DNA of 64,000 nt from the NCBI GenBank assembly GCA_964030475.1, contig CAXIPT010000001.1, positions 15,387,614 to 15,451,613 on the forward strand, in the 5' to 3' direction. The DNA is from Tethya wilhelma (lineage: Eukaryota > Porifera > Demospongiae > Tethyida > Tethyidae). The position numbers and the translations under genes were made by a program. Shown here one piece after another: positions 11,673 through 23,768 of the stretch (position 1 is the first letter of the stretch; the number at the start of each line of letters is the position of its first letter). The notes below the pieces were generated by a model that searched no databases, was not told where the DNA came from, and saw only the letters and a list, made by a program, of their open reading frames with translations.

Positions 11673-13230
11673 GACTAAAAATTGACACTGTCAGTTACTC
11701 ATAATAACTACTTCTTAAATCTGTCTAACTACATACCATGACATTGTGTATACTGTACGTATAGAATAGGCCATGGCATTATTGGATGCACATAGACATT
11801 GTAGTAGTAGTAGTAGCAATTACTTGTTGTTCTCAAGTTTTGTTTCCTAGTTCACCCAGTACATAATTTTGTTTTCAGTTTACAAGATTTTGTATACATA
11901 AATAGAGAGGAAAGAGATATACTCTGCATACACTTTCACTATGTACGGGTTTCCCATTGATATCCTTCATTGATAATCACCACTGTTATCTTATTATAAC
12001 TAGAAAAGAAAACAGAACTTGTTTATTCAAAACAATAATATTATCGTGAGACATACATAAATAAGTTGCCGAGATAGCCATGCAGTGCCAAAGCACTTGC
12101 TCATAGATATAATTGTGCTAAATAAAACCCACAAATTGAAACACACAAAAAAAATTCCACTCACACCGTGTACTTGATAAAAGTCACTGAATGCAAGAGT
12201 TTTACAAAACCATACAAAAAAACTATACGGGATGGACATACCCCTTAGCCTGCTATAACGAGCTCCACTCGATGTTTGAAAAGAATGGATGAGCCTTGAT
12301 CTCTTCAACTCCATCCAACCCAGACCCTATGAGAATGAACGAACATGACTTGGTACTTTTGATCATGCAAATATGATTTGGATCATAAACCTAGTTAGCC
12401 AGCTATGACTTCCCCCCCATGCAAGTATTGTTGAATATGCTCAAAACATGCTCTCAATGAAAAGTAGAAGCCCAGTTCAATGAAGCTATACCCACTAGTC
12501 ATTCACTCACCTAATCTTTCATTTGGATTGACTTGAAGCAACTGCATACAAAGCAAACAAAACAACAAAGGAAACCATGAGTCTCAACACAATAGAAATA
12601 GAAACCAAATAAGGTAATGGTAAAATCAGAACAGCATCAAAAAAGGATGTACGTGTATGTACAGTATGTTACATGTCACAGACTAACAAGATCTACTAGA
12701 GTACTAACCTGTGTGAGTAGAGAGTGAGCCTCAGGAGAGAGGGTCACAGGGACACGCAGTGGCAAGTGGGAATCCACACCACTAGGATGACAAGAGACAA
12801 GGGTCTGCACAACATAGACACACACATATAATGTACTTGAAACAATCCACACGTGCTACTAAGGCTAAACACCATAAAAATCCATCATGCATGTATCTAT
12901 AGGGATGGTAGTAATTCACCTTTCCTGTGAGAATCTCAAACAGTACAGCTCCCAAACTCCACCAGTCGGCAGCAATGGTGGCTTCAGTGAGGCTTTGAAG
13001 CTCTGTGACAACATAGATCATACCAAATGTTGACATAAACCACTCACAAATGTCATCATGTACATGCTCCTCCTGTACCTGGTGCAACATATAGGCTCTT
13101 CACCAATTCATGTTTGGTCTGGTGTTCAACAAAGTCCCATTTTCCAAAATAAGTTAAAACAGCAGATCCTACACAGCACACAATATTGATGAGCTACATG
13201 ATCACAAGTCAGTCTTAGACTGAACACAAA
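11208..13230. repeat. Segmental duplication, copy 2
   Basis: Direct repeat of 9176-11205. After 13230 the sequence continues into the unique upstream kinase exons, so this copy is the one joined to the complete gene. Confidence 0.9.
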
Positions 13231-16200
13231 CAGTGGCTACACTCCCTACCTGAGTCAGTCAGAAGAATGTTCTCACAATTCAAGTCCCTGCAGGTATGCA
13301 TGAGGAAAAAAAACACATGACAAATAATTTATCATTAAATTCAAATTTAGCTTTTGTAAGATAAAAGGACTACACTACCTGCAAAGGATGCCATGATTGT
13401 GTAAGTGCTCTAGAGCTAAGATGATTTGAGCTGTCCACTGCTTCACTTCATCTTCCAATCTTAGCAACCAGTCGTCCACCTACACACAGTACATACCATA
13501 GTGACATAATCCAACACACACACACACACACACAAAAATTCTCAACCAAATGTGTCTTACTTTATTGGATGTGCTGGGTGAGTTGTGCATTGATGCGGGA
13601 GAGAAACGTGGTGAGCCCTGCTTGGGAGACCCACGTCCAGGAGATCCACTCACATCAGTACCCCCATTACTCAATCTTCTTTGAGGAACATCTATAGATT
13701 GTGAGTGTTCCGAAGCCGCTGCATTCATGGACGGCAGATTAGCTTCAAGACTATCAGAAAGAGAGTCTGATGTGGTCTTTGTTCTTGTAACATTCAATTT
13801 GTCCTTATCTGCTGCTTCTTTAGAAACTTCATCGCTATCATCGGCAAGTGGGTTTCGTGCAACATCAGTTGGTGTGGGTGGCTCTACGGTAATGGAAGCA
13901 CCACTTGACTGAGACCCAGTTGGTCTCTCGGACCCACCCTTCTCCTTCATAGCAGGTGGATGGCTCCGACTCAAAGAGCTCATCACTTCATCATCAACAT
14001 CATCGTCATCCAGTGTGTCCAACCGAGACTCTTCCAGACGTTTCCTCATCACAGCGAGAGTGTCCAGGGAGTCCTCATCGGAGCCTACCCCGGACGTGGC
14101 TTGGCTTGTAACACTAGAGGTGACAGCGCTGAGGGAGTTGGTAGGTGGGACAATGGACGTCAGTTCATCCAACATGCGCTCCATGTCTTGATCGTCCACA
14201 AGTTCTTCTTCTTCTTTGTCTTTGCTCGTGTCTGGAAGTGAGTGGATGAGTATGTGAGTAAGTGAAGTGAATGGATGTGTGAATTAAAAGGCAATGTATA
14301 CAAGTACAAGTACCATTATTTATGGTACACATGCAACAGTATAAAAACTATATTATTATGACAGTTAAACAACAAGGAATCAAAGACATTTTGTGGAGAC
14401 AGTGCACACACCCACACACCCACACACATACACACACAAGTGACACAATCATCAACAGTAAAAGACAGACTACCTTTCAATTCCACCTCTTCCCTAGCCG
14501 GCTGTCTGTCTTTAGTGAGTGTCTCTGACGATCCTTTATTGACGACGAGAAGATTGGAGGTCACAGGAGGGTTGGAGGCAGCTTCACGGAGCTTTCTCCA
14601 CTGCTCTCTCTTAGCCGTGACAAAATCAATCAACTTTCCTCTCTTCTGGTACTCCAGGAGGAGAAAGATGCGGTGATTTGGAGTGGGATAGTGGTGCATC
14701 AACCGTACCATATTAGGGCACTGCTTCTGTGAAATACATAATATAGAAACATTCTGTTAACATTTTAAGTGATGCCACAATCACACCATAAAACATGTAT
14801 TACTATGGAGTATAATGTTGTTGGTGCACTCAACATACAGGTGATCTGTCCACTGTGGCTTTGGATACTCCTTTTCCAACAGCTGACATGGCTTGCAGTG
14901 ATTTGTGGAGAACCTTAAAGATGTACTTTTGAGCATTGTGCCGGCTCTCCACCAACATCACCTAAGAGGTTCACACACAACAAACACAGTATATGTACAT
15001 GCTTTGCACGGCACTTTTGAAAAGAAAGCTTTGTCACATTATTGGGCATTACCTTTCCTATCAAGCCCACTACTTTGAAATCTGGAAGATGGTGAGGTTT
15101 GCCTGAAGGTGGTGATGGCTTGGCTTGTACTATGGGCTGTAAATCAAGTACAGAAAGAGAATAGAAATTTCAAAATGAATGTCACTTGCTATTGTTAATT
15201 TTTTTACTGGGAAATACAAATCACCTCTTCTGTTTTCGAAGGTGGTTGAGTGACTTGTGTAGGAGATGATGACTGGGTGAGATGTTTCTGGCAGAGGTCT
15301 TCAGCGTGCTTCAAGTACTCCGATGTCTTCTTTCTCACAAGCTCACGACGCTTCTTGTTGCTATCAGCTGAAGTGAAAACAAACCATTCACTCAAAACCA
15401 TAATGTGGGACTAAATACATACAAGCAACAATAGCACACATCACTTACTCTGTACTCCATTGAGCAGGACGTCCACACCAGCCTTGAACAGATCAAACGC
15501 TTCCTCGTATTCTTCCTTCCTCTCAAACTCCAGGGCCTGGCTGATGAGTCTTCCGGCCTGGATCACGTAAGCTGCCTTGTCATTCACAGATGGACTAGAC
15601 CTCCGATGGCCGGGGGAGGGAGACCGGGAACTCTGACGAGAACTACGACGGGAACCTGAATGAAAAGGGAGACTCATTCTTACTTCATGCACTCACCTAC
15701 CACCACATGCAAACAAACTTTTGGCATGTGTGAAGAGAAACGGAAGGGACCAACAAAATACATGTATTAGGTACAGTACCTGTAGATTTTCTCTTTCCAA
15801 TGGAGTTCAAAGAATCGGTACTTGATCGTTCAGATGTCCGTTTGCTCTCATCAAGTCTGTTCTCTGAATTAGCTCCTTTTGATGATGACTTGTCAGTTGT
15901 TCCTTTCATTAGCCCGTTATTCTGACCAAATGAAGACTTATTTCGAGTTCTTGAACTGTCTTCATCTTTACACTCAACAAGTGCGTCAAGGTCATCTATT
16001 TCATTCTGACTCTCTGCCATAGCATCAGCCCACCAGCTCATGCCTTCTCCTCCAGTGGATCGATCTTCTTCTTTCTGGCCTCCATCTTTACCGGGAAAGA
16101 CCTTGCTATTGGAGTCGACGACCTCCACCTCAAGATTATCGTCAGGACTACCACTCTCTTCCTCACTGCTCTCACTCTCTTCCTTCTCTGATTCGTTCTC

Positions 16201-17383
16201 CTCACTGATTTGAGCCACCTTTCCTTCATCCCGAAGCTTTAGACTGTGTGCTACATTCCACTCTGTGATATCTACTGATTCTTCTGGTAAAGTGCTACTC
16301 TCCAATCCACTGATGTCTGCTTCCAGTTCTACATTATCTAGGCTCACGTTCGAACCAGTCTTGCTGCTAGCCCCAGAACTCAAATTAGTGCCTACTAACC
16401 CAGGGATTTCCAGTAGATCACCAGAGCCACTCTCTTCAGTCGGAAGCGGTGAGACTGACATCCCAGACACTGTTGTACGATCACCCTCCTCTGTTTTTCT
16501 ACTCTCCTCAAGAGCTTCACCGTTTTTTCTTCTTGGTTCAGCTTGCAATTTGGTGTTTGCCAATACACTACCTACGGCTAGTTGTTCCTCCTCACTGACG
16601 TCAATGGCATGAGAGTAGGCTAAAGGGTTGCGGTCAAACGTCGGAGATGGAGTGGCACCAGCTGTGATGGCCTCCCCAGGAATCAAAGGATCAGCTGGGT
16701 AGGTTCTCTTTGTTGGCTTACTTGTCTATAATATAATACAGTGAACATTTCATTGACACACACACACGCACACGCACATGCACGCACGCACGCACGCACA
16801 CACACACATACATCACACACACACATCACACACACACACACACACACACACACCAGTCACACACACCACCAANNNNNNNNNNNNNNNNNNNNNNNNNNNN
16901 NNNNNNNNNNTTAAGATATGGTCAAGCTGCTATCATGCAGACAACACAAAGGGTATAGGATTAACAAACACAATAATTAAGAGACTTTGAAGTCAATTCA
17001 CTCATTGAATTACACACAGTGCCTAAAGTACAGCTGTGGTGAGGACAAATGCACAAGTCACTACAAACTCGCAATGAATCCTTGTAGAGGAGGAGAGAGG
17101 AGAAGAGTGATAATGGTGAGAGGCAAACCGTAGCAGGGCTTCTGCTGATCTCTTTCGTTCCTCAATCACAGCTTCCTTGAAACGTTCTGGAACAATGGAA
17201 GAGTGTGATATAGCATAAAAAACATAGTATGCCCATATAAAGATGTAGTTACTATGACAATTACAGGTATGTGTCAAGAATAGTTATCTGACACAGAAAT
17301 ATGTAGTTATAAGTAAGGAGAGGTTAAAATAAACATGTACAGTTTATAAACAACGTTAGATTATTGTTTATGTATGCAGTCAT

Positions 17384-17432
<49 letters not shown>

Positions 17433-18100
17433 TTGCTTGGACAGGTGCTGGAAGTCACTGAACCGTTTCCACACTGCAAACTGAATGGGTTCAAAGTACA
17501 ACAAGTCAAAGTGTACAGTAACCACTATCACGGCCCCCAAGAGTCAGCAATGCACACATGTTTAGCATGTAGGACAGTCCTACTTTAATTCCTGCACTCG
17601 TGCAACTTATAGCAGAGTAAGGAAGGCCCAGCCTCCTTGTTGTGGAAATAATACCTTTTGCCAAGGCTATGGTCTTAACATAGATAGCATCATGGTATGA
17701 TAACACAATACAACAAAACCTACTTCCTGAATAATGGGAGCACCACTTTTGGAAGTTGTTCTAGCCTGTAGAGAAAACACACAATGTCATACACACACAC
17801 ACACACACACGTACACACTGATTGACTTGGGTAAGCTTGTTGTACGTGACACACACATAAAGTTCATTACCTACACTCTCACACATGCACTAGACCTTAC
17901 CATAGATTAGCCTCTGACCTTACCTTGTAGGTGACCTTGTAGATAGTAAAGCCACCAGAAGCTTTATTAGTCCTTACAATGGCAAATGAATCCTCCAGGA
18001 CTTCCACACAGGAGAGTTGGGTAGAGGGGCTAACTCCACGGGCAGCTGGTGGGACGTCAGCAGAGGGGGTTGTGCTTCCCTCTCCTGGTCGCTGAGCCAT
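12253..18100 (-). CDS. RPS6KC1: RPS6KC1-like PX-MIT-pseudokinase
   Basis: Multi-exon gene; start at 18100 (MAQRPGEG), stop 12255-12253. The order matches vertebrate RPS6KC1 (RPK118). A PX domain is spread over exons near 18.0, 17.73, 17.47 and 17.1 kb (TIYKVTYK, WKRFSDF, VIEERKRSAEALL). A long acidic Ser-rich linker follows (16.7-15.8 kb). The MIT domain is at 15.69-15.2 kb (AAYVIQAGRLISQALEFER, then KKTSEYLKHAE). The kinase N-lobe keeps IFKVLHKS, a low-complexity insert follows (14.7-13.5 kb), and the C-lobe starts CRDLNCENILL. DFG is replaced by YFG (LTYFGKW), as in the human protein, which suggests no normal catalysis. The family acts on endosomal membranes through PX-PI3P binding. Its terminal exons are duplicated downstream. 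A gap of Ns lies in an intron. The middle of the PX domain is unresolved next to a (CT)n tract. Confidence 0.9.
16757..16872. repeat. CA-rich simple repeat in an intron
   Basis: Long CA/CG-mixed simple sequence directly before a run of Ns. The assembler probably failed here because of the repeat. Confidence 0.9.
16873..16910. other. Assembly gap (38 N)
   Basis: Unknown bases inside an intron of the RPS6KC1-like gene. True gap length is unknown. Confidence 1.
17383..17430. repeat. (GA)n microsatellite abutting a PX exon
   Basis: On the coding (minus) strand this is (CT)n directly after SDFQHLSKQL of the PX domain. No clear donor lies between that coding stretch and the repeat. Confidence 0.85.
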
Positions 18101-18277
18101 TCACGCTGCCAAATGATGGTAGTATAAAATGCTACACTGATGTTCAAAGGCTAAGGTGTCCACAATTATGTGCTGAGTCAGCGGGCACATTGCTGGTGTG
18201 CTTTAATTGGAATAAACCATTGACCTTTGAACTGTAGAGCTGAGTCACTATAATATAGAGTTGAGTGGACTACAAAA
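18101..18277. promoter_or_regulatory. 177-bp divergent promoter region, RPS6KC1-like / ARL2
   Basis: The two start codons face away from each other across 177 bp. Both genes' core promoters must be here unless 5' UTR introns exist. No motif is claimed. Confidence 0.55.
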
Positions 18278-19507
18278 ATGGGTCTTATGTCAATCTTGAA
18301 GAAGATGAAGCAAAAAGAGAAAGATGTCAGACTTCTTATGCTGTATCCTACTGTATGATATAACCATTTTCATATTAAATGCGTGTTCATATCATAATTT
18401 GCTTGCTAGAGCTCGCATATAAATATCTGGCATTGGAGCATAATGTTACAAATTATTTGCTTTAATGCTTTACAATAGTGGTTTAGATAATGCTGGCAAG
18501 ACTACAATTCTGAAGAAGTTCATAGGTGAGGACATCAACACAATATCACCCACCTTTGGCTTCAATATAAAGACAGTCGAACACAAAGGGTAAGAGAACT
18601 GCACACTGGCCAAACTGATGGGCATGTACATTATAACATACACTGTCACATGCACTCTGATCCTATTTTTGAGGTGTGCTTGACTAGATCTATTCTTGTT
18701 CACTTGAGCCTTTGCTTTCTTGTCTGTGACTAAAGTTTGACAGATTAAACTAGATGCGGCAAAGTATTCATCCAAAAATAGACCATTCTTTTTTTTTTTT
18801 TGAACACTTTCATTCATTTTCGGAGTTGGACCATACCTGCTGTTTTTGTAGGTTGAAGCTAAACATCTGGGATGTTGGAGGTCAAAGGTCCCTAAGATCG
18901 TATTGGCGAAATTACTTTGAGAGCACTGATGGCCTGATATGGGTGGTGGACAGTGCTGATAGGAGAAGATTAGAAGACTGTAAATTTGAGCTCCATGCTC
19001 TGTTAGTCGAAGAGGTATGACTATCATAATGCACTATAGGGATATTATGTCATTGCCTCAGAATGATTCACTATTGACATCCTTGCCTCAGAATAATGAA
19101 GCAATGCAGAATGATTGTTGATTTTCTTTGTTTCTCGTAGAGATTGGCTGGAGCTACATTGCTGGTGTTTGCTAATAAACAAGACCTCCCTGGAGCCATG
19201 TCTTCTGAAGAAATAAGAACGGTAGGCACTGCACGTGTATCAAACCACTTGGCCCATATATTATGTTCATGAAAGCTTTAGCTGTAGATGTCAACACTGA
19301 GGAATAGTTATAGTGCTCTAGTTCAATTTAGTAAAGTTTAGCTACTTTACTGTGCATCAATGATCAATCTAGGTACTGGAGTTGGATAAAATCAAGACCC
19401 ATCACTGGCAAATCACAGCCTGTAGTGCTGTCACTGGTGAGAGGTTACTGGATGGAATCAACTGGATGACAACTGACATCAGCTCAAGAATATTTACCAT
19501 GGACTAA
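18278..19507 (+). CDS. ARL2: ADP-ribosylation-factor-like GTPase 2
   Basis: Five exons: 18278-18342, 18479-18589, 18852-19014, 19141-19221, 19373-19507. The product starts [16 protein letters not shown] and carries GLDNAGKT (P-loop), [10 protein letters not shown] (switch I), WDVGGQ (switch II), NKQD (base recognition) and CSAVTGE, ending SSRIFTMD. Length is about 184 aa, as in other ARL2 proteins. ARL2 controls tubulin folding through cofactors and releases lipidated cargo from PDE6D and UNC119. It has Gly2, but family knowledge says ARL2 is poorly or not myristoylated. A notable neighbour is TBCB, another tubulin-folding factor, convergent at 19866. Confidence 0.96.
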
Positions 19508-19865
19508 TATCCGTATTTAACTCACTCATGCATATATTTTTATCGCTACATGTCTGTATACTGTGCACAAAAATCATTTCATGGATATTTGCATGGAGCC
19601 AGCCCATTACGCAAAAAATTATGATCTTATAATTCCCAAAATGCTTTGAGAATACATGCAAAATCATTGAAAAAATCTTGAAATCTAGTTGGGATACGAA
19701 CCCAGGTTGAACAATATTATTTAGTGGGTGGCATGGCAATCAATGGATGATGATAAAAAAGTATGGTCAAATACGTGTATACATAATATATGTAACTAGA
19801 ATACGAATCAATTAGAACAGAACAAGTCAGCCCGTAAGTATGCAGTGTGTAACACAACAAAAACA
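19508..19865. other. Intergenic, tail-to-tail ARL2 / TBCB
   Basis: About 360 bp of 3' flanks. I see no gene or repeat in it. Confidence 0.6.
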
Positions 19866-21016
19866 TCACATTTCATCATCACTGAAGGTCTCTTCAGGAA
19901 AGTCTCCAACTTGGACGTTCTTTGGTTGCACAAATGCACCATATTTGGGTGGGCATTCGAAATATCTCTTTCCTTTGACGCTGAAAAACCACATAGACAA
20001 AGAGACAAAGTTTAGTACAATATTCAACTATATAGCCACAAACCTCTTACCTCCCATCATTTTTCCCAAGGGGTTCATCATACTTTACTCCTACCCAGTA
20101 GCCAGCCTTGAACTCAGTCTCACCTATGAATAGCAAATGAGAAAAAGAAATCAAGAGATCAATGGATCTTCTGAGCAGCTAGAACAAGTAATCAAGAATA
20201 GACCAACAAGCATATATACACAGGTACATCTTTGTCTGTGGGGGTAAATGCAAATGTATGACTTACCTACATACATTACTGTGCCTCTCTTTGCCATGGC
20301 TCCTGGTAGGGTCACCTCACACCTGGATCCAACGGGAATGGCTTCAGCCTCTTTCTTCTCTTTCTCTTGTGCTTCTGCGATGGCTGCTTCATCTTTCTCT
20401 GCAAACTGGCCAAGTTTCATACGCTTCTTGAATGCTCTGACAGAATCTGGATCAATATAAAAATATCACAGTTATCTACAGCAAAAACAATACTACTTGT
20501 CCACTGCAACAAAGTTTCAAATCACCTGTTTTCTTGTCATACTCATCGTCGGGCAATTCAAACTTTTCAACTTTAGAAGTATCCTCGAATTCCCCTTTCG
20601 TCTTGGTGGGATCTTTATCTATCACCTAATGATGACAAAGAAATGCATGTCCATTGCACGATGATTTATCAAGATGGATGCATGCACATGCAACTCACAT
20701 GAACTCTGTGGCCATCTTTAATGGGATACGATTCTAATGTTGCACCATCGTTATCCAAGTCACACAGGTACTTTCCATCAGTATCAAACAACTGCAATTG
20801 CATCATTGCTGCAGTGGCTCCTGTAATCAATTCCAGTTTACCCTGAAGGTATGTGGTGTGCATTAAATAAGAATACCAAGATATTTGCTCTATAAATATA
20901 AATGCCTTGAAATCTCCTATTGTGGTGGATGCATTGAATCTTCTTTCTGATCCAAAGGAGCTCAGGGTGCTGCTTACTCTGATGCTGAGCATACTAGGAG
21001 AGAAATTTACAGCCAT
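19866..21016 (-). CDS. TBCB: Tubulin-folding cofactor B
   Basis: Multi-exon. The N-terminal ubiquitin-like domain ([17 protein letters not shown]... to GHRVHV) covers about 21016-20700. A linker with [12 protein letters not shown] follows, then a helical stretch ([13 protein letters not shown]) and a C-terminal CAP-Gly domain ([49 protein letters not shown]). It ends [11 protein letters not shown]; the C-terminal Glu-Met differs from the usual EEY/F-like or DEI end of relatives. The protein captures alpha-tubulin for the cofactor pathway with TBCE. Start chosen at 21016 (MAVNFSP) because the upstream in-frame Met lies in non-conserved sequence. LRR1 begins 129 bp away in the opposite direction. 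Confidence 0.95.
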
Positions 21017-21145
21017 GGTTGCAGAATGGAGGTCAAAGTACAACTAATATTTTTTGGCGGGAAATTAAAACAGATGGCGGGAAAATGGTGACCAACTGAG
21101 TCACTGAGTAGTGAGCACACACACACTCGCTTGTATCTGCCTAGA

Positions 21146-22736
21146 ATGAGGTTCAATTGTGAGTTGGAGGTGAGCTACTCTTTAGCAGTGGTCAGTGGTG
21201 GCTCTTCAGGAAAGTCCAGTCGTTCCAGAGCTTCTGTTTGTCTGGGCAAGAAGTTAGTTCCCTCAAAAACTGGTTCAGGTGAAGGAGAGAGTAGCAAAAG
21301 GGAAGAACTCTTTCTCATAGTTTCTACTGCCAAGAATGTAGCTGGAAATAAATACAAGGTTAATAAGTTTCTCTAGTGTCCCTGTACATGTGCGTTACAT
21401 AATTCTTTGTGGTCACACAAACATAACCATAAATTTGTCGACAGCTGAGCTGATGTTTATGTAGCTGCTATGATGACTTTGTGTTTTATACATCTATTAT
21501 TTCCCCACTAACTTTAGATCAAGAACAACATAACGAGAGTGTTTTCAAAATTTGTTCATGAAGGAAAAGCCACCATCAAGTTTCGTGACCCTGCCCATGA
21601 CCTATCAATAAGCAAGGTAGGTTTGTTTATACAGTGTATGTGCCATTGTTGTTATGATTATAAACGTTGCAACTATGCCTGTCGACAGGCTGACCCCACT
21701 CAGCTCAGAGAGCTGTTAAACATTTTGAAGTTGGCCCCACAAGAGCAGCGAAATGTTCAGTTGGCTCCACTCTTGCCCCCCAAAATGCGACACATAGAAA
21801 AGCCCAAAACTAAATTGGTGGTTAAAACAAGAGGGGACTACCCCCTGAAAGGCATTCCCTCTACCCTCGAAACTTTCCAGGCAGTGGGTATATCACTGAA
21901 CAGGGTAGATTTGAGACTGATTCAGCTCAAGAATCTCAGAATTCTTGATCTCTCTAACAACTCCATCAAGTCCATTCCCGATGGCATGAAGGACGTGGGT
22001 CTAGTTGAGCTGAAGCTATCCGGAAATCAGATCAAAGACTTTCCTGAGGTGATCTGTGACAGTGAACTCTCAAAGAGCTTGAAGTTGCTTGACGTGGCTA
22101 GAAACTCGCTGACCAGTCTCCCTCACAAGTTTCCAAGTTTCAGATCACTAGTGCAGCTGCGTTTTGATTGTAATGAACTTCAAACATTACCCAGAACATT
22201 TGGAAAGCTTGCCTCTCTGAAATACTTCTCGGCCAGCAACAACAAACTGGTAGTACTTCCACCAACATTTCCTAAACTCTCTTTCGATTCACTGGACTTG
22301 TTTGGCAACCCTTTCACAGCCAGTGGCTTAGTGAGGAGGTGCTCTGACTTGAGTCTACCCAGCCTACAAGAACTGGCAGGCAGAAACATCAAGAAATACA
22401 GGTTTGTTCTAACTTCTTATGTCATGATAGTGGTCTGAGCTTAGCTACAAGGCTAGAGTGTGAGGCATGTGTGTGCAGTACTTGACTTTTTTGTGTTTTT
22501 TTAGGATACAATATGATCCTTACTCCTTGCCAGTTGTGCTCTGTCACTATCTTGACTCTGCTAAGAAGTGTCTTTGTGGGACAGCCTGTTTTCAGTCTTA
22601 CCTTCACTACATTGCCAACCTAGATCTCCACAAAGTGTCGGCCACAGTCACTGCTGTGGATCAGAATGGAACCACTAAGGTGCCAGTAGAGGCATTTCTT
22701 TGTTCTGCAAAATGTTTAAAGCTTTGGAAATTATAG
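21146..22736 (+). CDS. LRR1: Leucine-rich repeat protein 1 (CUL2 substrate receptor)
   Basis: Four exons: 21146 to about 21358, 21518-21616, 21689-22401, 22505-22736. The start MRFNCELEV matches the family N-terminus (KLHCEVEV in human). Exon 2 has the conserved FSKFVHEGKATIKF block. Exon 3 carries about six LRRs (for example LRILDLSNNSIKSIPDGM and LKYFSASNNKLVVLP). The last exon has a Cys-containing C-terminal segment (SAKKCLCGTACF, then FLCSAKC) seen in LRR1. In vertebrates and worms LRR1 directs CUL2-RING ubiquitination of MCM7 to unload the CMG helicase at replication termination; the same role is expected here. A nuclear site is inferred. The gene ends 88 bp before the stop of the convergent CINP gene. 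Confidence 0.93.
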
Positions 22737-22824
22737 CATCTTTTTTTTTTCCTCCTCAAACATTGTAATTATATATTACATTAATAAGTATTTCTATTGG
22801 TATAACTGTTGAATGAAAAAGATA

Positions 22825-23768
22825 TTATGTTCTTAAGTCACACTCAATAAGCATGGCTTCTAAGTGGTCAGCTGTTTCTGTCCGAATGTAAGGCTCGTGT
22901 AACCAACACGACAGGTACACAGTCAAGGTGTCTCTGTCTGTCTGTTTCACAATATCACCAACTATACTTTCTCTTAGTGAGAGCTCGTGAGTGTAAGCAG
23001 TGTAAACCTCTTCCGAGTAGACACCTGGTATTGGTATGGAAGGGAAAAAAATCTTAAATGGATGGGTATAGTTGGTTGGTATTTGTTCCTACCAAATGTA
23101 GCTGGTGGAAGAGTGTGGAAAAGTGGTTTGCATGGGTCTTGGGTTTTTGTCAAGGCAAGCTCAGCTGCAGACTTGAGATTGCTACTGAGGCTGCCTATTC
23201 TATCCACCACTTTGATCTGTAGTCATGTGTGAAAGAAACTGAAAGTGGATTATGCTGTTTGGACAAGTCCACACATATTTTGTGTACCATTTCTTTGTAT
23301 ATATCTCCTAATTCTTTGAGTAATTTTTCACGTTCAGTTATCATTTTGTTCTCTAAGGAATGCTGTAAACCATCAGCACCTTTCAAGACACCATATGTGT
23401 TGTGTTTATTCGTGTACCTTTAAAGAAGAGTGAGATATCAAATTTAATATCATGATTTTGTGTAGCCAAATTATTCATTTTCAATACTTTTTCTGTAATG
23501 ATATGTTGGTCAATTTACTGGCAACATCAAAGCCTTTGTTGTTGAGGTCCTTCCATTTTTGTACACAACTGTGCAGGTGCACACAGCACTCCTTTACTCT
23601 GTGACAAACCAGCTGATCCACCATATCTTCTATGCATATACTATTGACGACCTTTTCCAACTTGACGGATTCAAACAAATTTCTAAATGGAGCGCACTTG
23701 TTTGAAAAGACTTCCAACACTTTCCTGAGATGAGCGCGAGCAGTCCGTCTAGAGCCTCTAGGTTGCAA
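22825..23768 (-). CDS. CINP: CDK2-interacting protein
   Basis: Assembled from four exons: 23768 (or 23624) to about 23487, about 23416-23294, about 23209-23092, about 23026-22825 (stop 22827-22825). Signature blocks match human CINP in order: VQKWKDLNNKGFDVA, then a coiled-coil piece EREKLLKELGDIYKEM, then PLFHTLPPATF, then YLSCWLHEPYI and HLEAMLIE near the end. CINP binds CDK2 and CDC7 complexes and ATRIP; with SPATA5 partners it also acts in ribosome maturation. The first Met at 23768 gives 39 bp of coding overlap with the IQCB1 start on the other strand; the Met at 23624 (MVDQLVCHR) avoids the overlap and gives a length closer to human (212 aa). I cannot decide between them. Confidence 0.88.

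Noticed and set aside
18470..19027. 185-codon minus-strand ORF over ARL2
   Set aside because: It is antisense to conserved ARL2 exons and crosses its splice sites; no motif.
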